Source: Candidatus Dadabacteria bacterium (GTDB taxonomy: Bacteria; Desulfobacterota_D; UBA1144; Nemesobacterales; JAJCZQ01). Taken from it: a DNA stretch of 15,697 bases. The translations under genes were made by a program, and so were the position numbers. The first letter of the stretch is position 1. Every line of letters starts with the position of its first letter. The stretch is taken from positions 1-15,697 of the forward strand of contig JAUXJP010000006.1 of NCBI GenBank assembly GCA_030624695.1, in the 5' to 3' direction. Below the pieces are notes generated by a model, which was not told where the DNA came from, did not search any database, and saw nothing but the letters and a program-made list of their open reading frames with translations. This document shows positions 1 through 5,241 of the stretch, in pieces.

Positions 1-681
1 CATCTCGAAAGCAGGTTCCTCTAGGTCACTAAATACCGGCGGAAGTTCCTTGTTAATTAAAAATACTTCGTTTATACCTTCTGTCTCTAAATCAGAAATA
101 TCTTTTATCCGGCCTTCATTTATCTTGTCCCATTTTTCATATACTTCCTTTGTGGAGACTTCGAATTTAGGATAAATCACGACATAATTAAAAAGCGGAA
201 AATTAGGAAGAGTTCTAACTATTTCTCCAATTCCTTCCACGTATGCAGTAATACACCTTATAAAAAATGCCACATCCGCACCAAGTGCCGGGGCTATTTC
301 ATAAAGGTCTTTTTCGTTCAGGGCTTTTAATGTTCTGTTGAGTGCTATAAGGACTGCTGCTGCATTAGAGCTGCCACCACCGAGGCCGCTTCCGACTGGA
401 ATTGATTTATCGAGAGTAATTTCGATTTTTTGGTCCTGTCCGCATTTTTCAAGATAAGCAGCAGCTGCTTTATGTGCCAGGTTTGTTTCATTTTCCGGGA
501 CCACTACACCTTTGGAAAATAGTTCAATTCCACTTCCTTCTGACACATCTACTGTCACATGGTCAAAAAGGTTTACAGGCTGCATGATTGATTTAATTTC
601 ATGATAGCCGTCGGCCCTTTTCCCGAGTATTTCAAAGGTAAGGTTTACTTTAGCGGGTGAGAGTAGTGTTATTGTATCCAT
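1..681 (-). CDS. ispE: IspE, 4-diphosphocytidyl-2-C-methyl-D-erythritol kinase (partial, C-terminus outside the window)
   Basis: IspE is a cytoplasmic GHMP-family kinase that phosphorylates the 2-hydroxyl of CDP-methylerythritol with ATP, in the MEP route to isoprenoids. The first 227 residues are visible; family members usually have about 280-300, so the C-terminal GHMP motif lies beyond position 1. The N-terminal SPAKVNL carries the expected lysine (K11). The ATP-binding glycine-rich motif IPVGSGLGGGSSNAA is at about residues 94-108, and GADVAFF supplies the expected catalytic aspartate (D136). The ATG at 681 shares one base with the stop codon of the upstream lipoprotein gene (TAATG), which points to co-transcription and translational coupling. 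Identification is firm; only the missing end is unknown. Confidence 0.95.
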   Translation of the reverse strand, partial: MDTITLLSPAKVNLTFEILGKRADGYHEIKSIMQPVNLFDHVTVDVSEGSGIELFSKGVVVPENETNLAHKAAAAYLEKCGQDQKIEITLDKSIPVGSGLGGGSSNAAAVLIALNRTLKALNEKDLYEIAPALGADVAFFIRCITAYVEGIGEIVRTLPNFPLFNYVVIYPKFEVSTKEVYEKWDKINEGRIKDISDLETEGINEVFLINKELPPVFSDLEEPAFEM

Positions 682-1400
682 TATTGAAGGTCAGAAAAGC
701 TTATCTTTACTTTTAAACCCTTTATGTTTGCTACAACGCTTGCAAGGTAGTCCGTATCCTTATTAAAATTAAATGTAATTCTTACACCGAGATTTTTTTC
801 CGGGTCAGGAGAAAGAATCTTATACCTGTACACATATGTAAGCTCTTCTTTTGTGGCCTTCCCTGAATAAGGATTGCCGAGAACGGCCCTGATCTCCTTG
901 GTAGTAGGTATTTCTGTTTTACTGGCACCTTCGTAAGTAGAATTTGCCTGCTTATCACCCTTGTCTATTTCTGCCTGTCCAAGGGTTGATAGAAACTTTT
1001 CAAAAAGTGATTTGGAAAAATACTTGGTAAACCTTTCGGGCATTGTGAACACGGTGAGTTTATTTTTTTCAAAGGCCAGATCCAGTGGTATATCAAAATC
1101 ACCTTCTTCGTTCTTTTTGCCCCTGTATCTTTTCTTTAGTTCATAAATCCAGTTGTCAGGGTTGCCGTCAACTTCCATTATTGTTGGCTCTGTGCCCATA
1201 AGCCAGACCATATCACTTTTTTTAAGTACTGGGTTCAAAAATACCAGTGAAAGCCCGTTTTCATCGGTAATTTCAAAGTTTTTGTTAAAATCAGCCATTT
1301 GATTTTTTAGTTTTAAAAACCTTAAATAAACGCAGCCCGTGACAGTTGAGAGGATTACCAGGGAAAGAAAAATAAATGCAAACTTTTTACAAATTGTCAT
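681..1400 (-). CDS. Predicted lipoprotein with two BamE/SmpA-like halves
   Basis: This 239-residue protein begins with a short basic N-terminus, a hydrophobic stretch and a lipobox (VTGC, Cys23), so it should be a lipid-anchored envelope protein. The mature part seems to hold two related segments. The first runs from GTEPT at about residue 69 through the W-x-Y segment NWIYELKKRY, and the second has LGNP followed by YVYRYKI at about residues 170-195. The order LGxP, aromatic Y-x-Y, then beta strands recalls BamE/SmpA, but this is a weak fold impression. Function is unknown. The gene is coupled to ispE by TAATG and is divergent from fxsA 63 nt away. No Shine-Dalgarno precedes the ATG; a TATAAA lies 9 nt upstream of it. 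Confidence 0.8.
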   Translation of the reverse strand: MTICKKFAFIFLSLVILSTVTGCVYLRFLKLKNQMADFNKNFEITDENGLSLVFLNPVLKKSDMVWLMGTEPTIMEVDGNPDNWIYELKKRYRGKKNEEGDFDIPLDLAFEKNKLTVFTMPERFTKYFSKSLFEKFLSTLGQAEIDKGDKQANSTYEGASKTEIPTTKEIRAVLGNPYSGKATKEELTYVYRYKILSPDPEKNLGVRITFNFNKDTDYLASVVANIKGLKVKISFSDLQ

Positions 1401-1409
1401 AAGGATTAC

Positions 1410-1415
1410 TTTATA
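1410..1415 (-). promoter_or_regulatory. Possible -10 box for the lipoprotein-ispE operon
   Basis: TATAAA on the minus strand ends 9 nt before the ATG at 1400. No convincing -35 is visible at the usual distance and there is no Shine-Dalgarno. If this box is used, the mRNA would have a leader of only about 2-4 nt. Confidence 0.35.
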
Positions 1416-1429
1416 CTTTATTATTTGTA

Positions 1430-1457
1430 TTTAAAGTAGAAAAATAATTACTATAAT
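1430..1457 (+). promoter_or_regulatory. Promoter of fxsA with perfect -10, leaderless geometry
   Basis: A consensus TATAAT at 1452-1457 ends 6 nt before the fxsA ATG at 1464. The -35 is weak (TTTAAA, 1430-1435, spacer 16). The upstream sequence has no Shine-Dalgarno, so the transcript probably begins at or within a base or two of the start codon. Confidence 0.55.
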
Positions 1458-1463
1458 AAAACT

Positions 1464-1853
1464 ATGTTTATAAGATTATTAGCGGTCTTTATCGTTATTC
1501 CTTTAATAGAACTCATCATACTGGTTAAGGTCGGATCATATATAGGACTCTGGCCAACAATCCTTATTGTGGTACTTACCGGCATAGTCGGGGCGGCCCT
1601 TGCCCGTTATCAGGGTTTTATTATTATTAATAAAATAAGGTCTGATGTCAGTTCCGGAAGGGTGCCTGCCAGGGAACTTATTGACGGCCTGCTTGTATTA
1701 ATCGGCGGGATAGTACTTCTAACACCCGGGTTTATTACGGATATATGCGGTTTTTTCCTTCTTATACCTTTTACAAGGAATTTAATTAAGGGATTTGTAA
1801 GGTCTCATTTTGAAAGAATGGTTAACTACAAAACAACAATAACTATTGAATAA
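1464..1853 (+). CDS. fxsA: FxsA family inner-membrane protein
   Basis: This 129-residue protein matches the FxsA family along its length, with the usual pattern of membrane segments: an N-terminal pair at about residues 3-50 and a second hydrophobic pair at about 72-105. The segments IELIILVKVGSYIG and LLTPGFITDICGFFLLIP are characteristic. E. coli FxsA is known as a suppressor of F-plasmid exclusion of phage T7 (it interacts with PifA), but its housekeeping role is unclear. The gene stands alone, divergent from the lipoprotein-ispE unit. It is probably expressed as a leaderless mRNA. Its likely terminator is at 2012-2040, so its 3' UTR would run antisense to the candidate sRNA. Confidence 0.9.
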   Translation: MFIRLLAVFIVIPLIELIILVKVGSYIGLWPTILIVVLTGIVGAALARYQGFIIINKIRSDVSSGRVPARELIDGLLVLIGGIVLLTPGFITDICGFFLLIPFTRNLIKGFVRSHFERMVNYKTTITIE

Positions 1854-1897
1854 AAAAAACGGGAGTACCTCTAAATTGGTGCTTAGAAGCACTCCCG
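1852..1897 (-). terminator. Intrinsic terminator of the candidate sRNA
   Basis: On the minus strand an imperfect hairpin is formed by CGGGAGT/ACTCCCG, two mismatches around one further pair, and then five inner pairs. It is followed directly by eight T residues (complement of 1852-1859). On the plus strand there is no T run after this hairpin, so it acts only in the minus direction. It overlaps the fxsA stop codon. Confidence 0.75.
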
Positions 1898-1938
1898 ACC
1901 TCTTAAAGGAGGATGGAGGATGATATTTGAGCTGTTTG
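1852..1938 (-). ncRNA. Candidate small RNA with anti-Shine-Dalgarno motifs
   Basis: The minus strand has a complete small transcription unit in the gap after fxsA: a promoter at 1945-1972, a start expected near 1938, and an intrinsic terminator at 1852-1897 with eight U residues, giving an RNA of about 85 nt. The 5' half contains CCUCCAUCCUCCUUUA. Its CCUCCUUUA (complement of 1904-1912) equals the universal 16S rRNA 3' tail, so it can pair with Shine-Dalgarno sequences. CCUC and the following GAGG can form a 4-bp stem, partly presenting the motif in a loop. Complementarity to the pal2 ribosome-binding site (4438-4450) extends to 13 perfect bases. No convincing ORF lies in it. It is a prediction from signals only; I do not recognise a known RNA family. 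A plus-strand reading as an RBS with an 8-codon ORF is possible but lacks a promoter and terminator of its own. Confidence 0.55.
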
Positions 1939-1944
1939 ATATAT

Positions 1945-1972
1945 AATTTAATCTATTTACATTAAAAGTCAA
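1945..1972 (-). promoter_or_regulatory. Promoter of the candidate sRNA
   Basis: On the minus strand TTGACT (1972-1967) is followed after 16 nt by TAAATT (1950-1945). The -35 matches consensus at five of six positions and the -10 at four of six. The next feature downstream is the C-rich RNA and its terminator, not a gene. Confidence 0.5.
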
Positions 1973-2011
1973 GGAAAAATTAATTTATTCACTTAATTTT
2001 TTAAATTGGCC

Positions 2012-2040
2012 AAAAAGCACTATTTATAGTGCTTTTTTTT
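2012..2040 (+). terminator. Intrinsic terminator after fxsA, probably bidirectional
   Basis: A nearly perfect inverted repeat, AAAAAGCACTAT and its complement, encloses two bases and is followed by a run of eight T residues. The minus strand also ends in five T residues, so it can serve both fxsA and the convergent flavin-reductase gene. Confidence 0.85.
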
Positions 2041-2136
2041 CACCTCTGCAACTACATGTAGTAACACATATAGGTAAAATCAGGACCTTAAAAAGTAAAA
2101 AATTTCAGTTTTTTGGATTTTACTTAAGTTTCTTAA

Positions 2137-2718
2137 TTAAGTCTTAAAAGGTTCGTAATTAATATTGTGTATTATTGGCATGGAAAACTGTATGGATTTC
2201 GACAACTTCTGGTCATATTCAGCGATCCAATCCGGCGGGGCATAATTGTAAAAGTCGCTAAGGGTCATCCAGCTGCCGCTGTCAAAAACTTTACCTTCAC
2301 TGACTTTTACCAGGAATGGGGTCATATCGCCACCGTCCATAGCATTTAAAACTTCGCATTCCATATAGGAATGGACACCGTCAATTACAGGACAGCCATT
2401 ACTGCCGGGCTTAAAGGAAATGTTGTCAAATTTATCCCTTTCACGGCCTGTATAGAAACCAAAATTTTTTACAAGATCAAACTGGTCATTTTTAAGCAGG
2501 TGAATATTGAGTTTTTTACTGTTGTATATAAAACTGTGTGTATAGTTGCCTTTCCAAATACCAACAATCAGCCTGGGCACGGAACCGACAATGGACGAAG
2601 TAACTACAGTGACTGCTACCTGCCCGTTTATCTTTCCTTCCAATTCACTTGTAATTACAACAACAGGTGAATATGACCAGAAAATGCCTGCAATAGCCGA
2701 TCCTTCAGCGGAGCTCAT
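2137..2718 (-). CDS. Flavin reductase-like FMN-binding split-barrel protein
   Basis: The ATG at 2718 gives 193 residues. The sequence fits the flavin_reductase/flavoredoxin family: a short N-terminal strand SPVVVITSELEGKINGQ, then VTVVTSSIVGSVPRLIVGIWKGNYTHSFI and KKLNIHLL. This is the usual Ala/Thr-rich loop, Pro-Arg, and 'S..I..s..f.vnvL' order seen where FMN is bound in a homodimer. The substrate cannot be told. A TTG at 2757 would add 13 residues, but that TTG is the first half of a near-consensus promoter (2729-2757), so the ATG is preferred. No Shine-Dalgarno is present and the mRNA is probably leaderless. The gene stands alone. Confidence 0.85.
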   Translation of the reverse strand: MSSAEGSAIAGIFWSYSPVVVITSELEGKINGQVAVTVVTSSIVGSVPRLIVGIWKGNYTHSFIYNSKKLNIHLLKNDQFDLVKNFGFYTGRERDKFDNISFKPGSNGCPVIDGVHSYMECEVLNAMDGGDMTPFLVKVSEGKVFDSGSWMTLSDFYNYAPPDWIAEYDQKLSKSIQFSMPIIHNINYEPFKT

Positions 2719-2728
2719 AGTAAATGTA

Positions 2729-2757
2729 ATTATAAGAAAATTTTCAGTTAATGCCAA
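2729..2757 (-). promoter_or_regulatory. Strong promoter of the flavin-reductase gene, leaderless geometry
   Basis: On the minus strand TTGGCA (2757-2752), 17 nt, then TATAAT (2734-2729). The hexamers match consensus five of six and six of six. Initiation about seven bases later, near 2721, leaves only 3-4 nt before the ATG at 2718. Confidence 0.75.
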
Positions 2758-2817
2758 TCTTTAAATTAGTTAAATTTAATCATTTATATATTGTAAATGC
2801 ATAAATTCTTTGTAAAC

Positions 2818-2853
2818 TATACTGTTATTCCATAAATTGTTAGGTTAAGGAGA
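2818..2853 (+). promoter_or_regulatory. Possible -10 box and ribosome-binding site of the first OmpA lipoprotein gene
   Basis: AAGGAGA at 2847-2853 is 6 nt before the ATG at 2860 and is a good Shine-Dalgarno. TATACT at 2818-2823 could be the -10, but no clear -35 sits 16-18 nt upstream. A second arrangement, TTGTAA (2810-2815) with TAAATT (2833-2838), would start transcription too close to the RBS and is less likely. Confidence 0.4.
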
Positions 2854-2859
2854 ACTACT

Positions 2860-3597
2860 ATGATCAAAGGAAAAGGAATACTATTTTTTGTTATGATTCT
2901 TGTTTTAGGAATGTATGTTGTAAGCTGTGCTCCGAAAGCTGATAAAGAATTAACAGATGCTGAAGACGCATTGCTTTCGGCGCAGGAAGCAGGTGCAGAG
3001 AATACTCCACAGTACCAGGAAGCAGAAGAATTAATTGCCAGGGCCAAAGAACTTATGGCTGCCGGAAAGCAGAATGAAGCAAGAAGCCTGCTTGAAGAAG
3101 CAAGGTTTAAAGCAATTGAAGCAAAAGGCCAGGCAATAAGCGGTCAGTATATGGCAAGCATGTCTGATACCGAATTGCAGGTGCAGTCGGATTATCTTGC
3201 AACGCAAAAACCTCGTTTACATACAGCCACAGGAAAACCTCGTTTACATACAGCCACAGGGCTTCAGGATGTTTTTTTTGATTATGACAGTTCAAATGTA
3301 AGGTCGGATACAAGGGGTACACTTGACTCAAACGCCAGATATATTATAAATAATGCTCGGTCAATGAAGCTTGTAGCCGTTGAAGGTTACTGTGATATCA
3401 GGGGTACAGAAGAGTATAATCTTGCTCTCGGCCAGAGAAGGGCAGAATCCGCAAAATCCTATCTAGTAGGAGTCGGGGTATCACCTGCTATTATCCAGGC
3501 AGTAAGTAAGGGAGAGACAGAGCAGTGGGCACCGGGTGCGACAGAGTATGCATATCAGCAAAACAGAAGAGCACACTTTGTAACGGTTGGTAGATAA
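2860..3597 (+). CDS. Pal-like lipoprotein: DUF4398-like helical region plus OmpA C-terminal domain
   Basis: The 245-residue product has a signal peptide with lipobox VVSC (Cys23). An Ala/Glu-rich helical segment follows at about 28-92 and resembles DUF4398 (ADAE..L..AQEAGAE, then L.RAKEL). The OmpA/Pal domain runs from DVFFDYDSSNVR at about 137 to RRAHFV near the end. Within it, VEGYCDIRGTEEYNLALGQRRA gives the Asp179 and Arg expected to grip diaminopimelate in peptidoglycan; the usual GHTD is GYCD. It should tether the outer membrane to the cell wall. Just before the OmpA domain the nine residues KPRLHTATG occur twice, encoded by an exact 27-bp tandem repeat. It leads the cluster with the CpoB-like gene 19 nt downstream. 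It may be a Pal orthologue or a Pal paralogue; the second copy at 4460 competes for that title. Confidence 0.9.
   Translation: MIKGKGILFFVMILVLGMYVVSCAPKADKELTDAEDALLSAQEAGAENTPQYQEAEELIARAKELMAAGKQNEARSLLEEARFKAIEAKGQAISGQYMASMSDTELQVQSDYLATQKPRLHTATGKPRLHTATGLQDVFFDYDSSNVRSDTRGTLDSNARYIINNARSMKLVAVEGYCDIRGTEEYNLALGQRRAESAKSYLVGVGVSPAIIQAVSKGETEQWAPGATEYAYQQNRRAHFVTVGR
3207..3260 (+). repeat. Exact 27-bp tandem duplication inside the OmpA lipoprotein gene
   Basis: Two identical 27-nt units (3207-3233 and 3234-3260), each starting AAAACCTCG and ending CCACAGG, lie head to tail in frame. Each encodes KPRLHTATG in the linker between the helical region and the OmpA domain. Lack of any difference between the units suggests a recent duplication. 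Confidence 0.95.
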
Positions 3598-3616
3598 GGT
3601 TTATATAAATTAAAAT

Positions 3617-4396
3617 ATGAAAGCAATATATTTAATAGCAGTGGTTATAGTCCTGCCCCTGTATCTTGCGAGTTGTGTTGCAACACAGGATGATGTAGGC
3701 GGCCTTTATGCAAGGCAAAACAGGCTTGAGGCTAAAGTAGACAAATTGTCAAAAGAGGTAAACGCGGTAGCGGGTAAGGGATACAGTTCAAATAGCGACA
3801 ACCGTGAGGTAAGCAATCAGGTGTTTCAGCTTGAATCAAAGGTTTTTGATCTTGAACAGCAGATTACCAAGATGGAATACCAGATTCAACTACTGGAAGA
3901 AAATCTTACCAGTGTAGAGGTAAGCACATTAAAGTATAGACCTGTGCCGACTCAGCAAAGGCCGAGACCTAGCCAGGTTGAAGCTGAATCTGTAACTATT
4001 TTAGAGCCAGAAATTAAAGAGCCGACACTTTTTGATATTGGTTATAAAAACTTTAATAATGGGAATTATGCGCAGTCAAGGCAGAATTTTAGGGCATTTT
4101 TACGTGAGGACCCAAAAGCAAAACAGGCACCGGATGCAACTTTCTGGATTGCTGATTCATACTATAAAGAAGGATTATATGAAGAATCAATACTGGAATA
4201 CCAAAGGTTAATTGATGTATATCCGCGTGACCCCAGGGTGCCTTTAGCTTATTTAAAACAAGGCATGGGGCTTATGAAGCTTAATAAAGATGAGGAAGCA
4301 AAACTGTTCTTTCAGACTTTGATAGATAAATATCCTGGTTCGCCTGAATCGGACGAAGCAGAAAAAAAAATATCAAGGCTTGAACAAAATAGTTAA
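3617..4396 (+). CDS. CpoB/YbgF-like TPR lipoprotein
   Basis: This 259-residue protein has a lipobox (LASC, Cys20), a predicted coiled coil at about residues 30-105 (repeated L/V heptads such as LEAKVDKLSKEV and VFDLEQQITKMEYQIQLLEENL), a Pro-rich linker, and three TPR-like repeats from about 133 (FDIGYKNFNNGNYAQSRQNF, then WIADSYYKEGLYEESI, then GMGLMKLNKDEEAKLFF). That order is the Tol-Pal protein CpoB/YbgF, which coordinates outer-membrane constriction with septal wall synthesis. E. coli CpoB is a free periplasmic protein, so the lipid anchor here is a variation. The gene lies between two OmpA-domain lipoprotein genes. There is no Shine-Dalgarno; a TATAAA at 3604-3609 lies 7 nt before the ATG, so either coupling or a leaderless internal start is possible. 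Confidence 0.85.
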   Translation: MKAIYLIAVVIVLPLYLASCVATQDDVGGLYARQNRLEAKVDKLSKEVNAVAGKGYSSNSDNREVSNQVFQLESKVFDLEQQITKMEYQIQLLEENLTSVEVSTLKYRPVPTQQRPRPSQVEAESVTILEPEIKEPTLFDIGYKNFNNGNYAQSRQNFRAFLREDPKAKQAPDATFWIADSYYKEGLYEESILEYQRLIDVYPRDPRVPLAYLKQGMGLMKLNKDEEAKLFFQTLIDKYPGSPESDEAEKKISRLEQNS

Positions 4397-4420
4397 AAGT
4401 ATTACAATATAGGATATAAT
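4393..4420 (+). promoter_or_regulatory. Promoter of the second OmpA lipoprotein gene
   Basis: TATAAT at 4415-4420 is a perfect -10. A weak -35, TTAAAA at 4393-4398, lies 16 nt upstream and overlaps the end of the CpoB-like gene. A start near 4427 gives a leader of about 33 nt carrying a strong ribosome-binding site, so this gene can be expressed independently of the two before it. Confidence 0.55.
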
Positions 4421-4437
4421 ATAAAAATTATAGAATA

Positions 4438-4450
4438 CTCTTAAAGGAGG
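4438..4450 (+). promoter_or_regulatory. Strong ribosome-binding site with 13-nt complementarity to the candidate sRNA
   Basis: CTCTTAAAGGAGG includes an ideal AAAGGAGG 9 nt before the ATG at 4460. The same 13 bases occur on the plus strand at 1900-1912, opposite the candidate sRNA, so that RNA could pair perfectly with this site. Confidence 0.7.
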
Positions 4451-4459
4451 TATAGAAGA

Positions 4460-5152
4460 ATGAGTGGGCAGTCAAAAAGGTTTTTAGGATTAGTCCTAGT
4501 ATTATTTAGTGTTGTTTACTTAGCAAGTTGTGCAGTTCCACCGCCAACACAAGAGTTGGCAGATGCGGAAACTGCAGTACAGGAAGCTAGAGATATGGGA
4601 GCTGCAGAATGTGCTCCTGAAGAATTAGCTGCTGCCGAAGCAGCTTTAGCAAAAGGTAGAGCATGGGCTTCAGAATTCTGTAGTGAATTAGAAGCAAGAA
4701 GAATGCTTATTGATGCAAGAGCAAAAGCTGAGGAAGCTAAGGTTAAATGTGCAACTGTAGAAGAAATATTTGCTGAGCTTGAGCTTAGAGATATTTTCTT
4801 TGACTTTGACAGATACAACGTCAGACCAGATGCTGCTGCAGTGCTTCAGGAAAATGCTGCAGTATTAGCAGAGAATCCGGATGTACACGTGGTAATTGAA
4901 GGATATGCAGATGTCAGAGGTGATGCTGCATACAACCTAAGATTAGGCCAGAACAGAGCTGATTCAACAAGAGCATTTCTTGTAAACATGGGTGTAGATT
5001 CTGGACGTATTGCCACTACAAGTGGTGGTGCAACTCAGCAGTTTGCTGCCGGTTCTACTGAAGATGCTTACCAGTTAAACAGAAGGGCACATTTTGTACC
5101 TACTGTAGGTATGTCTTCCATTGGTGCAAGAATTACAATAGTAAGAAAATAG
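4460..5152 (+). CDS. Pal-like lipoprotein: DUF4398-like region plus OmpA C-terminal domain (second copy)
   Basis: The 230-residue product has a lipobox (LASC, Cys24), then an Ala/Glu-rich helical region at about 31-95 whose text (ELADAETAVQEARDMGA, APEELAAAEAALAKG) is typical of DUF4398. The OmpA domain runs from DIFFDFDRYNVRPDA at about 111 to NRRAHFVPTVG near the end. VIEGYADVRG and NLRLGQNRA provide the Asp151 and Arg166 expected to bind peptidoglycan. Three extra cysteines (51, 74, 97) lie in the helical part and are absent from the first copy. Frequent GCT/GCA and AGA codons and an ideal ribosome-binding site suggest high expression, as expected for the main Pal. A terminator follows. 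It shares architecture with the gene at 2860; the two look like old paralogues around cpoB. Confidence 0.9.
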   Translation: MSGQSKRFLGLVLVLFSVVYLASCAVPPPTQELADAETAVQEARDMGAAECAPEELAAAEAALAKGRAWASEFCSELEARRMLIDARAKAEEAKVKCATVEEIFAELELRDIFFDFDRYNVRPDAAAVLQENAAVLAENPDVHVVIEGYADVRGDAAYNLRLGQNRADSTRAFLVNMGVDSGRIATTSGGATQQFAAGSTEDAYQLNRRAHFVPTVGMSSIGARITIVRK

Positions 5153-5184
5153 TTTTAATTTAGAAACTATATTAAGTTTTAACA

Positions 5185-5219
5185 AAAGGGGAAAAGTAAT
5201 AATGCTTTTCCCTTTTTTA
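5185..5219 (+). terminator. Intrinsic terminator of the envelope cluster
   Basis: GGGAAAAG (5189-5196) pairs with CTTTTCCC (5205-5212) around an 8-nt loop, followed by six T residues. It separates the OmpA lipoprotein gene from hemL. Confidence 0.85.
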
Positions 5220-5230
5220 TTTGCTAAATT

Positions 5231-5236
5231 TATATT
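5231..5236 (+). promoter_or_regulatory. Possible -10 box of hemL, leaderless geometry
   Basis: TATATT ends 5 nt before the hemL ATG at 5242. The region 16-18 nt upstream is the terminator arm and shows no clear -35. No Shine-Dalgarno precedes the ATG. Confidence 0.4.
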
Positions 5237-5241
5237 CCAAT

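Noticed and set aside
1920..1946. Eight-codon plus-strand ORF (MIFELFDI) 7 nt after an AAAGGAGG
   Set aside because: No plus-strand promoter precedes it apart from fxsA's, and the strand-specific signals (promoter, U run) favour a minus-strand RNA at this place. Kept only as an alternative.
2718..2757. TTG start giving the flavin-reductase protein 13 more residues
   Set aside because: The TTG is the start of a TTGGCA-17-TATAAT promoter and has no RBS; the extra residues do not resemble the family.
2167..2764. Plus-strand ORFs opposite the flavin-reductase gene
   Set aside because: They are antisense shadows without RBS or recognisable protein features; the minus-strand gene matches a known family.
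3602..3616. Separate promoter (TATAAA) before the CpoB-like gene
   Set aside because: No -35 is visible and the region is simply AT-rich; co-transcription with the preceding gene is simpler.
5221..5241. TTG start for hemL adding seven residues
   Set aside because: It falls on the putative -10 region, has no RBS, and the ATG at 5242 gives the normal family length.
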